From NCBI RefSeq assembly GCF_022819085.1, contig NZ_JALHAG010000001.1, positions 1,447,395 through 1,511,394 on the forward strand: a DNA stretch of 64,000 nt, written 5' to 3'. The translations under genes and the position numbers were made by a program. How positions within the stretch are numbered: position 1 is the first letter of the stretch; every line of letters starts with the position of its first letter. This document shows, piece after piece, positions 36,606-45,452 of the stretch. The notes beneath the pieces were generated by a model. It was not told the origin of the DNA. It worked only from the letters and a program-made list of their open reading frames with translations, and ran no database searches. This stretch comes from Planococcus ruber. Lineage in GTDB: Bacteria; Bacillota; Bacilli; Bacillales_A; Planococcaceae.

Positions 36606-37163
36606 ATGGAAATGATACTCGCAATTTGCATTGGACTGGCTTTAAGCGCCACTACTGGTTTCCGTGTATTCACGCCTTTACTGATCACCGGCTTATTTGT
36701 GCGGGCGGATTGGCTGTCGCTGGCTGAAGGCTTTAGCTGGGTTGGCAGTACTCCGGCATTGATCGCATTTGGTGTAGCGACGGTTCTGGAAATTACGGTC
36801 AACTATATCCCGGCTGTCGGTTCGTTTATGAAAGTATTGGAGACGCCGCTCGCTGCACTGGCAGGGATTTTGCTGACGGCTTCATTTATCGGGGACATGA
36901 GTCCATTTTTGGAATGGAGCATCGCCATTATTGGAGGCGGAGGCATTGCCACTACTTCCCATGCTGCAGTAGCATCCGTCAAAGGGGCAAGTGAAACCGT
37001 CTTGATGAGCCCGGCCGTTGCAGGGATCGAAGACGCGACGGCCACGGCTGTACCCATCCTGATTTTCATCATTCCGATATTAGCGATTGTCTTCTTGATT
37101 GTGCTGGCAATTATCTTCCTGAAAATTTATCGCCGCTTCTTTTCCAAACCAAAAGCGGTTTAG
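36606..37163 (+). CDS. DUF4126-type membrane protein
   Basis: 185 residues with about five hydrophobic segments. ICIGLALSATTGFRVFTPLLITGLFVRAD and the glycine-rich IIGGGGIATTSHAAVASVKGASE followed by SPAVAGIEDATA are characteristic of the DUF4126 family of unknown function. GGAGGGC lies before the ATG. The preceding 275 bp after the TagE-like gene show no gene I can support. Confidence 0.75.
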   Translation: MEMILAICIGLALSATTGFRVFTPLLITGLFVRADWLSLAEGFSWVGSTPALIAFGVATVLEITVNYIPAVGSFMKVLETPLAALAGILLTASFIGDMSPFLEWSIAIIGGGGIATTSHAAVASVKGASETVLMSPAVAGIEDATATAVPILIFIIPILAIVFLIVLAIIFLKIYRRFFSKPKAV

Positions 37164-37243
37164 GCGGGTTTAACGCCGGGCTAAGAAGGAAATACTTTCT
37201 ATTGTGCAACGAAAAGCAACTAGAGAAACAGGAAGTGGACAAC

Positions 37244-37948
37244 ATGAAAAAAATCAAAATGTTTTTAGGAATATCCGTGGCGTTAAATCTTGCCTTTATC
37301 GTCATGGCCGGGTTTTTTCTTGCAAAACAAGGAGGCATCGCTTTTGTGAAAGAACAATGGGCTTCGCTGACTTCGGATCAGGAATTCCCGGATTACTATG
37401 TGCAAAAGAAAGCGATCTTTGAGTCACTGGATACGGAGGCGCCGGATAAGGTCTTTCTCGGCGATAGCATCACCGACCATGGAGAATTTCCGGAATACTT
37501 CCCGGATGAGAATGTAGTGAACAGAGGAATCGCAGAAGATACATCAAAAGGGGTCTTGAACCGCATCGATGAAATCGTGGATCGGCATCCGAAAGAAGTA
37601 TACATAATGATTGGCATTAACGACATAGGAGCGGGTTCAAGTCCGACAGCTTACGAAAAGAATATGCGCCGCATCATCGAGGCATTCGATTTGTCGGAGA
37701 CTCAGCTCGTCCTGCAGTCGATTTTGCCGATCAACAATCAGGATTTCAATAACGAATTGTCTAATGAGAAAGTCGATGACTTCAATCAAATCCTCGTATC
37801 CCTATCTAAGGAGTATGGAGTTGGCTATGTTGATTTGCAGCCGGAATTTGAAGGGAAAAATGGGCAGTTGGAAAAGGATCTGACGATTGACGGCATCCAT
37901 TTAAAGGGCGTCGGTTACGATAAATGGATAAAAAGCCTGGAATACTAA
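37244..37948 (+). CDS. Membrane-anchored SGNH/GDSL hydrolase
   Basis: 234 residues. One N-terminal hydrophobic segment (residues about 4-27) acts as signal anchor. The SGNH blocks are visible: FLGDSITDHG (nucleophile serine), NRGIAED, MIGINDIGAG (asparagine of block III) and DGIHLKGVGY (Asp-His dyad). It is probably an extracytoplasmic esterase or glycan deacylase; the substrate is unknown. ATG 37244 has GGAAGTGG upstream. Confidence 0.85.
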   Translation: MKKIKMFLGISVALNLAFIVMAGFFLAKQGGIAFVKEQWASLTSDQEFPDYYVQKKAIFESLDTEAPDKVFLGDSITDHGEFPEYFPDENVVNRGIAEDTSKGVLNRIDEIVDRHPKEVYIMIGINDIGAGSSPTAYEKNMRRIIEAFDLSETQLVLQSILPINNQDFNNELSNEKVDDFNQILVSLSKEYGVGYVDLQPEFEGKNGQLEKDLTIDGIHLKGVGYDKWIKSLEY

Positions 37949-37952
37949 TTTT

Positions 37953-37984
37953 AAGCACCTTATTATAACCAATAAGGTGCTTTT
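37953..37984 (+). terminator. Intrinsic terminator after the SGNH hydrolase
   Basis: Perfect stem AAGCACCTTATT / AATAAGGTGCTT with a 6-nt loop and TTT. Confidence 0.9.
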
Positions 37985-38126
37985 CTCATGTAGTTTTTTC
38001 CTTGGTTTTTATTGTAGAATTAAGTTTGCAATTGTTGGATATTTACAATTTATTATATGAAATTAACTTATTTTAGAAAAAATAGGGTATGAAAAAAATA
38101 GAAGCAGGGTTAAATGGAAGGGGCGT

Positions 38127-39185
38127 ATGAGAATGGTACAGACATTCCTCTGGGTAGTGGTGGGATTGCTGGCGGTGCAATTGGTGTTATTGGCCGTATT
38201 AATTGTTGGCAAACAGAAGGCGCTTAAACGGCAACGGAAAATAGCGTGGGTCAAAGGGCAGGTCATGCCGATTTACCGCCAGTTTATCGAAGCTCCCGAA
38301 CAAAAGTGGATGGAACCCCAACTTCCTTCAAATAAATCGATCAGGCAAGCTGCGATTGAAGAAATGCTCATTGATTTTCAAGAGACTTATAAAGATCAAA
38401 AAGAACGAAACCGCATCACGGATCTGGCAGAACGCCACTTGGCTCCGCGCTATCAATCCATCCTGAAAAATGGGGGATGGGCAGAACGGATCAATGCCCT
38501 TTATTTCATCGAAGATTTTCGCATTGCCTCATTAAAAGAAGAAGTATTTAGCCATTTTAAGAGCTTGGCTAAACAAGATGATGAGTACTGGCAATGTCTC
38601 CGGGCGGCTGCCATCCTGCAAGAGCCGAAAGTCGTGGATGTACTGTTCGAAGAGTCGAATTTATCGGTCGGCTTTGCCAAAGAATTATTAATGAGAATGG
38701 ATGAGGAACTGCATCAAAGAATCATGGCGCGGATGTTTATGAAAGATGATGCGCCTGAAAACCTGCTGTACGCATTTATTATGCTGAATGGCGAACGGAA
38801 AAGTGAACGTTTTTTCCCGTTTGTCGAAAAATTGATGACCGACGAACGGAAAGAAGTGCGGATCAAAGCAATGAAAAGTTTGACGCATTACGGCAGACTT
38901 TCAGACCCCCAAAAATTGTCCGCTTTCTTCATCTCCCTTTTCTGGGAAGAGCGCATGTATGCAGCTAAGTTAGCGGGAGCTTGTAAATTGACCGATTTTA
39001 AAGAACAGCTTATCCAATTATTCACGGATCCGGTTTGGTGGGTTCGTTTTGCAGCGGCAGACAATCTTCAGGAATTTGAAGATGGCAATGCGCTGCTGCA
39101 TGAAATTGCTTCAACCAGTGAAGATGCCTATGCCCGCGATGTCGCAAGGCATATGCTGACGAAGAAAGGGGGCGGAAATCGATGA
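38127..39185 (+). CDS. Membrane-anchored HEAT-repeat protein
   Basis: 352 residues. An N-terminal helix (about 5-28, TFLWVVVGLLAVQLVLLAVLIV) anchors a cytoplasmic all-helical region with HEAT-like units, for example KSLTHYGRLSDPQKLSAFF, EERMYAAKLAGACKLTDFKEQL and WWVRFAAADNLQEFEDG. It overlaps the following synthase gene by 4 bp (ATGA), so the proteins are translationally coupled and probably form a complex, with the HEAT protein as a scaffold or accessory subunit (inference). ATG 38127 or 38133 is possible. Confidence 0.75.
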   Translation: MRMVQTFLWVVVGLLAVQLVLLAVLIVGKQKALKRQRKIAWVKGQVMPIYRQFIEAPEQKWMEPQLPSNKSIRQAAIEEMLIDFQETYKDQKERNRITDLAERHLAPRYQSILKNGGWAERINALYFIEDFRIASLKEEVFSHFKSLAKQDDEYWQCLRAAAILQEPKVVDVLFEESNLSVGFAKELLMRMDEELHQRIMARMFMKDDAPENLLYAFIMLNGERKSERFFPFVEKLMTDERKEVRIKAMKSLTHYGRLSDPQKLSAFFISLFWEERMYAAKLAGACKLTDFKEQLIQLFTDPVWWVRFAAADNLQEFEDGNALLHEIASTSEDAYARDVARHMLTKKGGGNR

Positions 39186-40591
39186 ACGCGATTGAAATCA
39201 TATCTTTAGGCATCATTGTTTATATGCTGGCGGCCGGAGGTATCTATCTTGTGCTTTTCCTGGTAGCCGGACCGAAAATCAACCGGGAGAAAAAATTGAA
39301 TCGGACAGAGCAAATTGAAGAGATAATGATCAACAAAGATACCTATCCGATTTCTGTGTTAGTCCCTGCTTACAACGAAGAGGCGGGAGTGGCCAGTACC
39401 GTCCGTTCGCTCTTGTCTTTGAATTACCCGCAATATGAGATTATTGTCGTCAATGACGGCTCAACCGATAAAACGAGCGAAAAACTGATGGATGTCTTTC
39501 AGATGAAACGGATCGAGCTGGCCGCAAGAAGCTATTTTAAAACGGGCAAGCTGACGGCCGCTTATCAATCCGAATTGCATCCTCACCTCTATTTGATCGA
39601 AAAGGAAAATGGCGGAAAAGCGGATGCCTTGAATGCCGGTGTGAATTTTTCCCAATATCCTTATTTCGCTGCAATCGACGGCGATTCCATTCTTGAAAAA
39701 GATGCACTATTAAAAACAATGAAGCCGATCATTGATTCAAGCGGAAGGGTCACGGCTACGGGCGGGACGGTCCGGATCGCCAATGGCTGCAAAATCGTCA
39801 AAGGGGAAGTCACGGAAATCAAATTGCCGAAACGGCCGCTTGAAGTCATGCAGATCGTTGAATATTTCCGCGCCTTTTTGATTGGGCGCCTCGGTTTTAG
39901 CCGAGCGAATATTTTGTTGATCATTTCCGGAGCTTTCGGGGTTTTTGAGAAAAGCCGGGTCATCAAAGTCGGCGGCTATAACACCAATACGGTGGGAGAA
40001 GATATGGAATTGATCGTTCGGATCCACCGGTCGATCAAAGAGGAAAAGTCCAATCAGCGCATCGAATACATCCAAGATCCAGTTTGCTGGACAGAAGCGC
40101 CGAGCACCATCGCTTCCTTGCGGGCACAGCGAATCCGCTGGCAGCGCGGATTGGCTGAAACCATCTGGATTCACCGGAAGATGCTGTTTAATCCGAAATA
40201 TAAAGGCATTGGGATGTTTTCCATGCCCTATTATTTGTTCATCGAGCTGTTAAGCGCGGTTTTTGAAGTCATCGGCTACGGCATCATTATCAGCGGATTG
40301 CTGTTTTCGTTCGTGGATACCGACATCGCTTTGGTGATGCTGCTCGTCATGATTTTGTACGGCTCTCTTTTATCCGCCCTTGCGGTGCTGTTGGAGGAAT
40401 GGACGTACCATAAATACCCGGACGTCAAAAGCATTTTCATCCTCTATGTCTATGCGTTAACCGAAATATTCTGGTACCGGATCCTGGCCAATTTCTGGCG
40501 TGTGCAGGGTTTAATTTATTCGCTCCGCAAAAAGCATGCGTGGGGAGACATGGAACGAAAAGGCGTTTTCTCAGACGATACGCCAACCTAA
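39182..40591 (+). CDS. Processive family 2 glycosyltransferase (PgaC/BcsA/hyaluronan synthase type)
   Basis: 469 residues. One N-terminal helix, GT-A core with VLVPAYNEEAGVASTV, VVNDGSTDKTSE, AAIDGDSILEKDALL (DXD), NTVGEDMELIVRIH (catalytic aspartate region) and QRIRWQRGLAE (the Q-x-x-R-W signature of processive synthases), then three to four C-terminal helices. It should polymerise and extrude a beta-linked polysaccharide. It is coupled to the HEAT-repeat gene and converges with a glycoside-hydrolase-like gene, so this is probably a second, synthase-dependent exopolysaccharide locus. No PilZ domain is seen. Confidence 0.88.
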   Translation: MNAIEIISLGIIVYMLAAGGIYLVLFLVAGPKINREKKLNRTEQIEEIMINKDTYPISVLVPAYNEEAGVASTVRSLLSLNYPQYEIIVVNDGSTDKTSEKLMDVFQMKRIELAARSYFKTGKLTAAYQSELHPHLYLIEKENGGKADALNAGVNFSQYPYFAAIDGDSILEKDALLKTMKPIIDSSGRVTATGGTVRIANGCKIVKGEVTEIKLPKRPLEVMQIVEYFRAFLIGRLGFSRANILLIISGAFGVFEKSRVIKVGGYNTNTVGEDMELIVRIHRSIKEEKSNQRIEYIQDPVCWTEAPSTIASLRAQRIRWQRGLAETIWIHRKMLFNPKYKGIGMFSMPYYLFIELLSAVFEVIGYGIIISGLLFSFVDTDIALVMLLVMILYGSLLSALAVLLEEWTYHKYPDVKSIFILYVYALTEIFWYRILANFWRVQGLIYSLRKKHAWGDMERKGVFSDDTPT

Positions 40592-40677
40592 AAAGGAAGC
40601 CCATTTGTGAACTGCACCTCCATTGTTAGTTGTGTCTAACAATTTTGGGTCAGTTCATTTGAGGGCTTCCTTTTTTT
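40592..40677. terminator. Bidirectional terminator between synthase and hydrolase-like genes
   Basis: AAAAGGAAGCCC pairs with GGGCTTCCTTTTTTT, and inner arms GTGAACTG / CAGTTCAT extend the structure. Confidence 0.85.
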
Positions 40678-43600
40678 ATTCCACTTTTCCAAAGAATTCT
40701 TGGAGGATGTAATAGGATTGTTTCAAGCGTTCTGTTGTTTCAGGAAGTTCCCATGGCTCCCACGTGTACGCCGCAGGTTCTTCGCCAGCGAATGCATCAA
40801 CGATTTTGTCCTGATCAGTTAAAGTGGCAGCGACGGCAATGCGGTCAGCTGACATGGACGATTCAAGGCCGTCTTTCCAGAAATCGCCGGCAAATTCTTT
40901 TTGGCTTGGATCTTTAGCGTTGAGCAGCATCCATGGAATGCGGATTTCAAGCACACCCGTGTCTTCCGAATAGAAATAATCGTTCAAGGAGTCGTAGTCC
41001 TCACTTTCCGGATCTGCGATTCCGAATTGCAGCACGCCGGTTTCGTAAGAAGAGAACGGAAGGACTTCTCCGGTATCCGGGCGCGTGATTTCTTTGCTCA
41101 AGGCGAGGCGGATCGGATGGAAGACCGTTGAGATGTCCTCTTTCGATTCCGGTATCATTTTGAGCCTCTCTGCATAATCGTAGTAGAACGAATCGTAATC
41201 TCCGGCAACCAATAGACGGGCAGAATCTTTGCCGTTGATCTGCAAATGGAAGTCGGCTTTGAATGTGGCGTCCGTTCCAATGTCTACCGGAATTCCTTGG
41301 CCGTCCCGAATATTGAAATATAAGTGGAATTGCTGCTGGTTCCACCAATCCCTGCGGCTTTCATCAAAAATGGTTTTGATGTAAAGGTAGCGTTCGTCGT
41401 GGTCCATTTCGATCGACTGCATCGCTCCTTCATTTTTCTCGTAAAGTGTTTCACCCGCTTCCCAGTCATCCACGCCGTTTACTTTCACTTTATGCCGGTC
41501 AAAACTCAAGATGCCGAATTGCTGCTCGTTTGTTTGGGCATTTGACCAGAATGGACGCTGATCCGGGTTGTCGTAGTCCATCGTATTCCATGTCCGTTTA
41601 AACCACTCATCCTGCCAGGTAAATACTAGCCCGCCAAGCATGCCTTCATGCAAGATATCTTCATAGAGATGCTGGGCGATTTCACCTTGCTGTTTCTCGG
41701 AAATGAAACCTTGGTTCCAGCCGGATGGATTTTCATGCGTTTTTCCGCGGGAAGCGGGCACACCGAATTCGGCTACTAATATTGGCATTTCATGCGAGTC
41801 GTTTAAGTCTTTCAAATAGCCGGCGTAGTTGTTTTTCTCGCCGCGATGATCGATAAACTCCGTATATTTTTCCTCTAAATTCAAGAAGTCAGGATAGTAA
41901 GGGTAGATATGATAAGAAGCAAACATCCCGACATTTTCAGTTTGTCCTGCCAATTTAATGTGATTGGGATCGATTTCTGCAATATCTTCTTTTTCACTTG
42001 GCTCTGAAGGCTGCTCTAAATTATCCGTAGTCACCCAATTGGTAAAGCTTAGCGGGCGCATACTTTGGTATTGATCCATTTCGTATGAAGCGAGCATATC
42101 CAACTGCTGCGCAATCCAATTTTCCATGGCGTTGGCGCCTTCTGTGTAGACATGCTTTCCTTTGAAGTCGCCAAGATCGGGATACGTGTTCACCATTTGG
42201 TCCACCATGGACGGATCCCATTCGATGCCCGCAATCCAGCCGATGACGTAAGGGGAAATGTCCGCATCGTACGTTCCAGCCGCATGTCCGGGACGCGGTT
42301 CGACTTCTGCACTGCCGTGGACAACATCTACCAACGTCTTGATGTCTGTTTGGAACCTTTCGGTAATTTCAGGATCGAAAGCATCAAGTTTCTCCACAAG
42401 CGGTTCTTCGTCAATCCAGACGCCATGATAGACGTAAAGAGGCTGGTCAGCCTGCTCGTTATAAGCTTTCAATGCTTGATAAAAAGCGGGCGGGTGTAAA
42501 GTATAGACCCGGATGGCATTGGCATTCATTTCCCCGATCTGCTCGAACCAGCGGTCATATTCTTCTCGTGAAATGGCTGCTTCACCGGGGAAAGTGCCCG
42601 GTTTTGCCATTCCCATATTGACTCCTTTGACGGTGAAATCTTTCCACTCGCCGTTTTCAAAGACTTGGAAATCCTGCCCATTGACTCTGGCTGGGAAAGC
42701 GATTCCTTCGTCTTTGGCTAATTCCGGAGCAGCCGCCGCCGTTTTAGAAGCAGCACTGTTTTGGAGAATCTTTTTCATCATTGGAGCATACGTTTTCCAA
42801 AAGAAACCGGATTCTCCTGAAAGGCTTTCAAATGATAGCCATGACCGCACTTTCGCAAATCCGGCAAATTGATAAAAGCTCGGGACTTCTGCAATGTCGA
42901 CAAAATCTCCAGCGAAATAAAACGTGTCAGCCGCACTTTTTTGCTGGTGGACGATGGCCGGGAAAGAGGCAGGTATGCCATTTTCAGCGAGCAGGGACTT
43001 CCCTTTTTCCGAAAGATCCCAATCATAATTCGCTAAAATGCTGCTTTCCTCTGCTTCATTAATATCAAACCAATAAGTAAATTCGGGAGAGTCTTCCATT
43101 GAAAAGAATTCCTGTCCCGCTTCTGTAAAATCCAATTGAATCCCATCAGGGCCAATCAGCCCTTCCTGTTCAGACAGAACCAGGATCTCACCTGATAGGT
43201 CATTGGCCAACACAAAGCCGCTGCCGGCAAAATTCCAGCGGTCTCCAGTTTCTTCAAAACGGGAGATGACCCAGGGAGGAACTTCATCTTGCTGTTTATC
43301 CAGTTCATTGAATTTCCGTCCGCTCCAGCCAGTCGGCTGAATCCCCAAATAATCAGCTGCTGCATCCCGGACTTCAATGGAGGTGGGGGACGCAAGCGTA
43401 TTGAATTCCACTACCAAGTCGCTGCCTCCATTATCAACTTGATTCTGGATGCTTTGCCACTCAGCCATTTCAAGTCCGCCATAAACCAAAGAAGGAGCCT
43501 CTTTCGCTTCTTGTCCCGCTGTCTGCCAAGCTAGGTCTTCTTCATAGACTCCGTATGTATCGGCTAAATAAATCATATCGGTTTCGCCGAAATCTTCCGG

Positions 43601-43870
43601 AACCTCACTCAACTTATAAGATTCATTTTGTTCGTCAGGCTTAAAGCCGTAATAATCTTTACTGGCTTCATAGGCTGAATCGTCGTTTTTTAAATAACCC
43701 ATATGATTTAAGAGCCATGTCAAACCATGGTGTTCTCGATACGTTTCGGATGGCACCGTTTTATCGATGATGGCAACTTGCAAATTTTCTTTCTCCTGCA
43801 AAAACCAGAAAACGAAAGGCAAAGCAATTACAATGATAAGTCCGAGGATGGAAAATAGAATTTTTCGCAC
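40676..43870 (-). CDS. Large membrane-anchored glycoside-hydrolase-like protein
   Basis: About 1,064 residues. One N-terminal helix (KILFSILGLIIVIALPFVFWFL) acts as signal anchor. A middle region (about 400-790) looks like a TIM-barrel glycosidase: KGVNMGMAKPGTFPGEAAISREEYDRWF, NANAIRVYTLHPPAF, YVIGWIAGIEWDPS, MPILVAEFGVPASRGK (a likely catalytic glutamate in AEFG) and LVFTWQDEWFKRTW. The last 250 residues look beta-rich, possibly a DOMON/CBM9-like module. GTG 43870 lies six bases after AAAGAGGA; ATG 43876 and 43894 are alternatives. It converges with the HEAT/synthase pair and may trim or process that polymer outside the cell (inference). Confidence 0.7.
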   Translation of the reverse strand: MRKILFSILGLIIVIALPFVFWFLQEKENLQVAIIDKTVPSETYREHHGLTWLLNHMGYLKNDDSAYEASKDYYGFKPDEQNESYKLSEVPEDFGETDMIYLADTYGVYEEDLAWQTAGQEAKEAPSLVYGGLEMAEWQSIQNQVDNGGSDLVVEFNTLASPTSIEVRDAAADYLGIQPTGWSGRKFNELDKQQDEVPPWVISRFEETGDRWNFAGSGFVLANDLSGEILVLSEQEGLIGPDGIQLDFTEAGQEFFSMEDSPEFTYWFDINEAEESSILANYDWDLSEKGKSLLAENGIPASFPAIVHQQKSAADTFYFAGDFVDIAEVPSFYQFAGFAKVRSWLSFESLSGESGFFWKTYAPMMKKILQNSAASKTAAAAPELAKDEGIAFPARVNGQDFQVFENGEWKDFTVKGVNMGMAKPGTFPGEAAISREEYDRWFEQIGEMNANAIRVYTLHPPAFYQALKAYNEQADQPLYVYHGVWIDEEPLVEKLDAFDPEITERFQTDIKTLVDVVHGSAEVEPRPGHAAGTYDADISPYVIGWIAGIEWDPSMVDQMVNTYPDLGDFKGKHVYTEGANAMENWIAQQLDMLASYEMDQYQSMRPLSFTNWVTTDNLEQPSEPSEKEDIAEIDPNHIKLAGQTENVGMFASYHIYPYYPDFLNLEEKYTEFIDHRGEKNNYAGYLKDLNDSHEMPILVAEFGVPASRGKTHENPSGWNQGFISEKQQGEIAQHLYEDILHEGMLGGLVFTWQDEWFKRTWNTMDYDNPDQRPFWSNAQTNEQQFGILSFDRHKVKVNGVDDWEAGETLYEKNEGAMQSIEMDHDERYLYIKTIFDESRRDWWNQQQFHLYFNIRDGQGIPVDIGTDATFKADFHLQINGKDSARLLVAGDYDSFYYDYAERLKMIPESKEDISTVFHPIRLALSKEITRPDTGEVLPFSSYETGVLQFGIADPESEDYDSLNDYFYSEDTGVLEIRIPWMLLNAKDPSQKEFAGDFWKDGLESSMSADRIAVAATLTDQDKIVDAFAGEEPAAYTWEPWELPETTERLKQSYYILQEFFGKVE

Positions 43871-43995
43871 CAGCATTCCTCTTTTCTCAAGCAAAATTAA
43901 ATTCAGCTTTCATTATAGCGCAAATTATCTTGGAATTATTGTATTTTACTTAGGCTGAAAGAGGTAATTTTAAAGAAAGATGGGAAATTTTCCAA

Positions 43996-44026
43996 TAAAA
44001 AAGCAGCCGGTGCAAATGGCTGCTTT
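43996..44026 (-). terminator. Intrinsic terminator of the deacetylase gene
   Basis: Minus-strand AAAGCAGCC / GGCTGCTTTTTT. Confidence 0.85.
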
Positions 44027-44032
44027 CAACAT

Positions 44033-45061
44033 TTATTTGGGGATGGTCAACACTTGGCCAATTTTTATGATGTAAGGGCTTGGAATTTTATTGGCTGCGG
44101 CAATTTTTGCGACAGTGGAATTGTGTTTTTTGGCAATGCTGTAAAGCGTATCTCCTGCTTTGACCGTATATTTCACTGATGCAGCAGGAGGGGCGGCCTT
44201 AGCTGGAATGATCAATACTTGGCCGACACGGATGATATACGGACTTGAAATTTTATTGGCTGAAGCCAAAGCGTTGACCGTGACGTTATAGCGTTTAGCG
44301 ATGCTGTAAAGTGTGTCTCCTGACTTGACCGTGTATTTAGTGCCGGCAGGCGGAGGAGCGGAAGGCAATTTGAGCAATTGCGAGACCGTCACAAAAGAAT
44401 AGCCTTTTGCTTTTAATTTGGTGATCATGCCTTGAAGGGCGCCAGGAGTTCCGGATGCCCCGGCACCTGTATGCATCAAGACGATAGAGCCAGGGACGAT
44501 ATTGTTGACGACTTTGTTGGTGATGGCTGTGGAAGATACACCTTTCCAGTCCAAGGTATCAATGTTCCACTGGATGGTGTGGGTGTATCCGGCATTTCCG
44601 ACTGCCGCCAAAACGGCTGAATTTGAAGCGCCGAATGGTGCACGGAATAAAGGCTTCGTTGATTTGCCGGTAATTTTTTTCACAGCGGCTTCTGTTTTAT
44701 CCAATTCCGTTTTTATTTGAGAAGCGCTCAGTTTTGTAAAGTCAGGATGGGAATAAGAATGGTTGGCCAGTTGATGGCCGCTGGATGCAATGTTTTTAAT
44801 GGCCTGCGGATGGTTGTTGGCACCGGACCCCGTCAGAAAGAAAGTCGCTTTGATTTTATTCGCCGATAAGGTATTCAGGATTTTCTGGATATTGGTGCCG
44901 TCGGATCCGTCATCGAATGTGAGTGCGACAACTTTGCTTGAAATAGTCGCTTTTGAGATGAATTTTGAACTGGCAGCTGCAGCAGGCGGCGAGAAGGAGA
45001 GGGCGGCAAAAAGAATTAATAAGAAGGCTGCGGCAATTTTAAGAAGTTTGCTATACATCAT
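44033..45061 (-). CDS. LysM-containing polysaccharide deacetylase
   Basis: About 342 residues. Signal peptide (LLKIAAAFLLILFAALSFSPPAAAAS), then a NodB domain with ALTFDDGSDG (metal aspartate), LANHSYSHPDF (zinc histidines), FRAPFGASN and IVLMHTGAG, followed by two near-identical LysM modules (KYTVKSGDTLYSIAKRYNVT and KYTVKAGDTLYSIAKKHNST). It probably N-deacetylates peptidoglycan or an N-acetylated exopolysaccharide while bound to the wall. ATG 45061 is preceded by AAAGGGG; the longer frame to 45112 lacks a site. Confidence 0.9.
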   Translation of the reverse strand: MMYSKLLKIAAAFLLILFAALSFSPPAAAASSKFISKATISSKVVALTFDDGSDGTNIQKILNTLSANKIKATFFLTGSGANNHPQAIKNIASSGHQLANHSYSHPDFTKLSASQIKTELDKTEAAVKKITGKSTKPLFRAPFGASNSAVLAAVGNAGYTHTIQWNIDTLDWKGVSSTAITNKVVNNIVPGSIVLMHTGAGASGTPGALQGMITKLKAKGYSFVTVSQLLKLPSAPPPAGTKYTVKSGDTLYSIAKRYNVTVNALASANKISSPYIIRVGQVLIIPAKAAPPAASVKYTVKAGDTLYSIAKKHNSTVAKIAAANKIPSPYIIKIGQVLTIPK

Positions 45062-45291
45062 ATCCACCCCTTTAATCGTTACGCATTTAGTTGAGTGCGT
45101 ATGTATAAGCATGGAATGAATACATTTTTATAACTTCGAGTCTTTCAATTCGTATTCTTTTTATAATTCTATTATATCATTTTTCTGAATTTTTAATAAT
45201 ATTTTTTTATTCGTTTTATAAAAATACGCATAAAAAGACCTAATTCAAGTACCTGAATTTATTCGCATAAAATAAAAGCGGGTTTTTGTTG

Positions 45292-45396
45292 AAGGTGAGA
45301 AGTTTTCGTGTTGAGGTGCGAAATTAGGGATACGAGGTGCGAAAAAACTGGTCTGAGGTGCGAAACTTTCGCAATGAGGTGCGTTCGCCTTCATTC
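45292..45396. repeat. Five-copy tandem repeat, exact 21-bp period, core GAGGTGCGAAA
   Basis: Copies begin at 45292 (AAGGTGAGAAG, degenerate), 45313, 45334, 45355 (all GAGGTGCGAAA) and 45376 (GAGGTGCGTTC). Only the first 8-11 bases of each 21-bp unit are conserved; the other ten differ. It lies about 230-330 bp upstream of the deacetylase start and next to the RND-gene terminator. The rest of 45,062-45,291 is very AT-rich with no gene. Confidence 0.8.
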
Positions 45397-45410
45397 GTCC
45401 CCTTTTAAGG

Positions 45411-45449
45411 AAAAAAAGCAGCCCCTTCCAATTTGAAAGGGGCTGCTTC
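45411..45449 (-). terminator. Intrinsic terminator of the TetR-RND operon
   Basis: AAGCAGCCCCTT pairs with AAGGGGCTGCTT; on the minus strand a T run follows. Confidence 0.92.
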
Positions 45450-45452
45450 TAG

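Noticed and set aside
45292..45396. CRISPR-like array
   Set aside because: Conserved cores are only 8-11 bp at a 21-bp period, far shorter than CRISPR repeats and spacers, and no cas gene is present.
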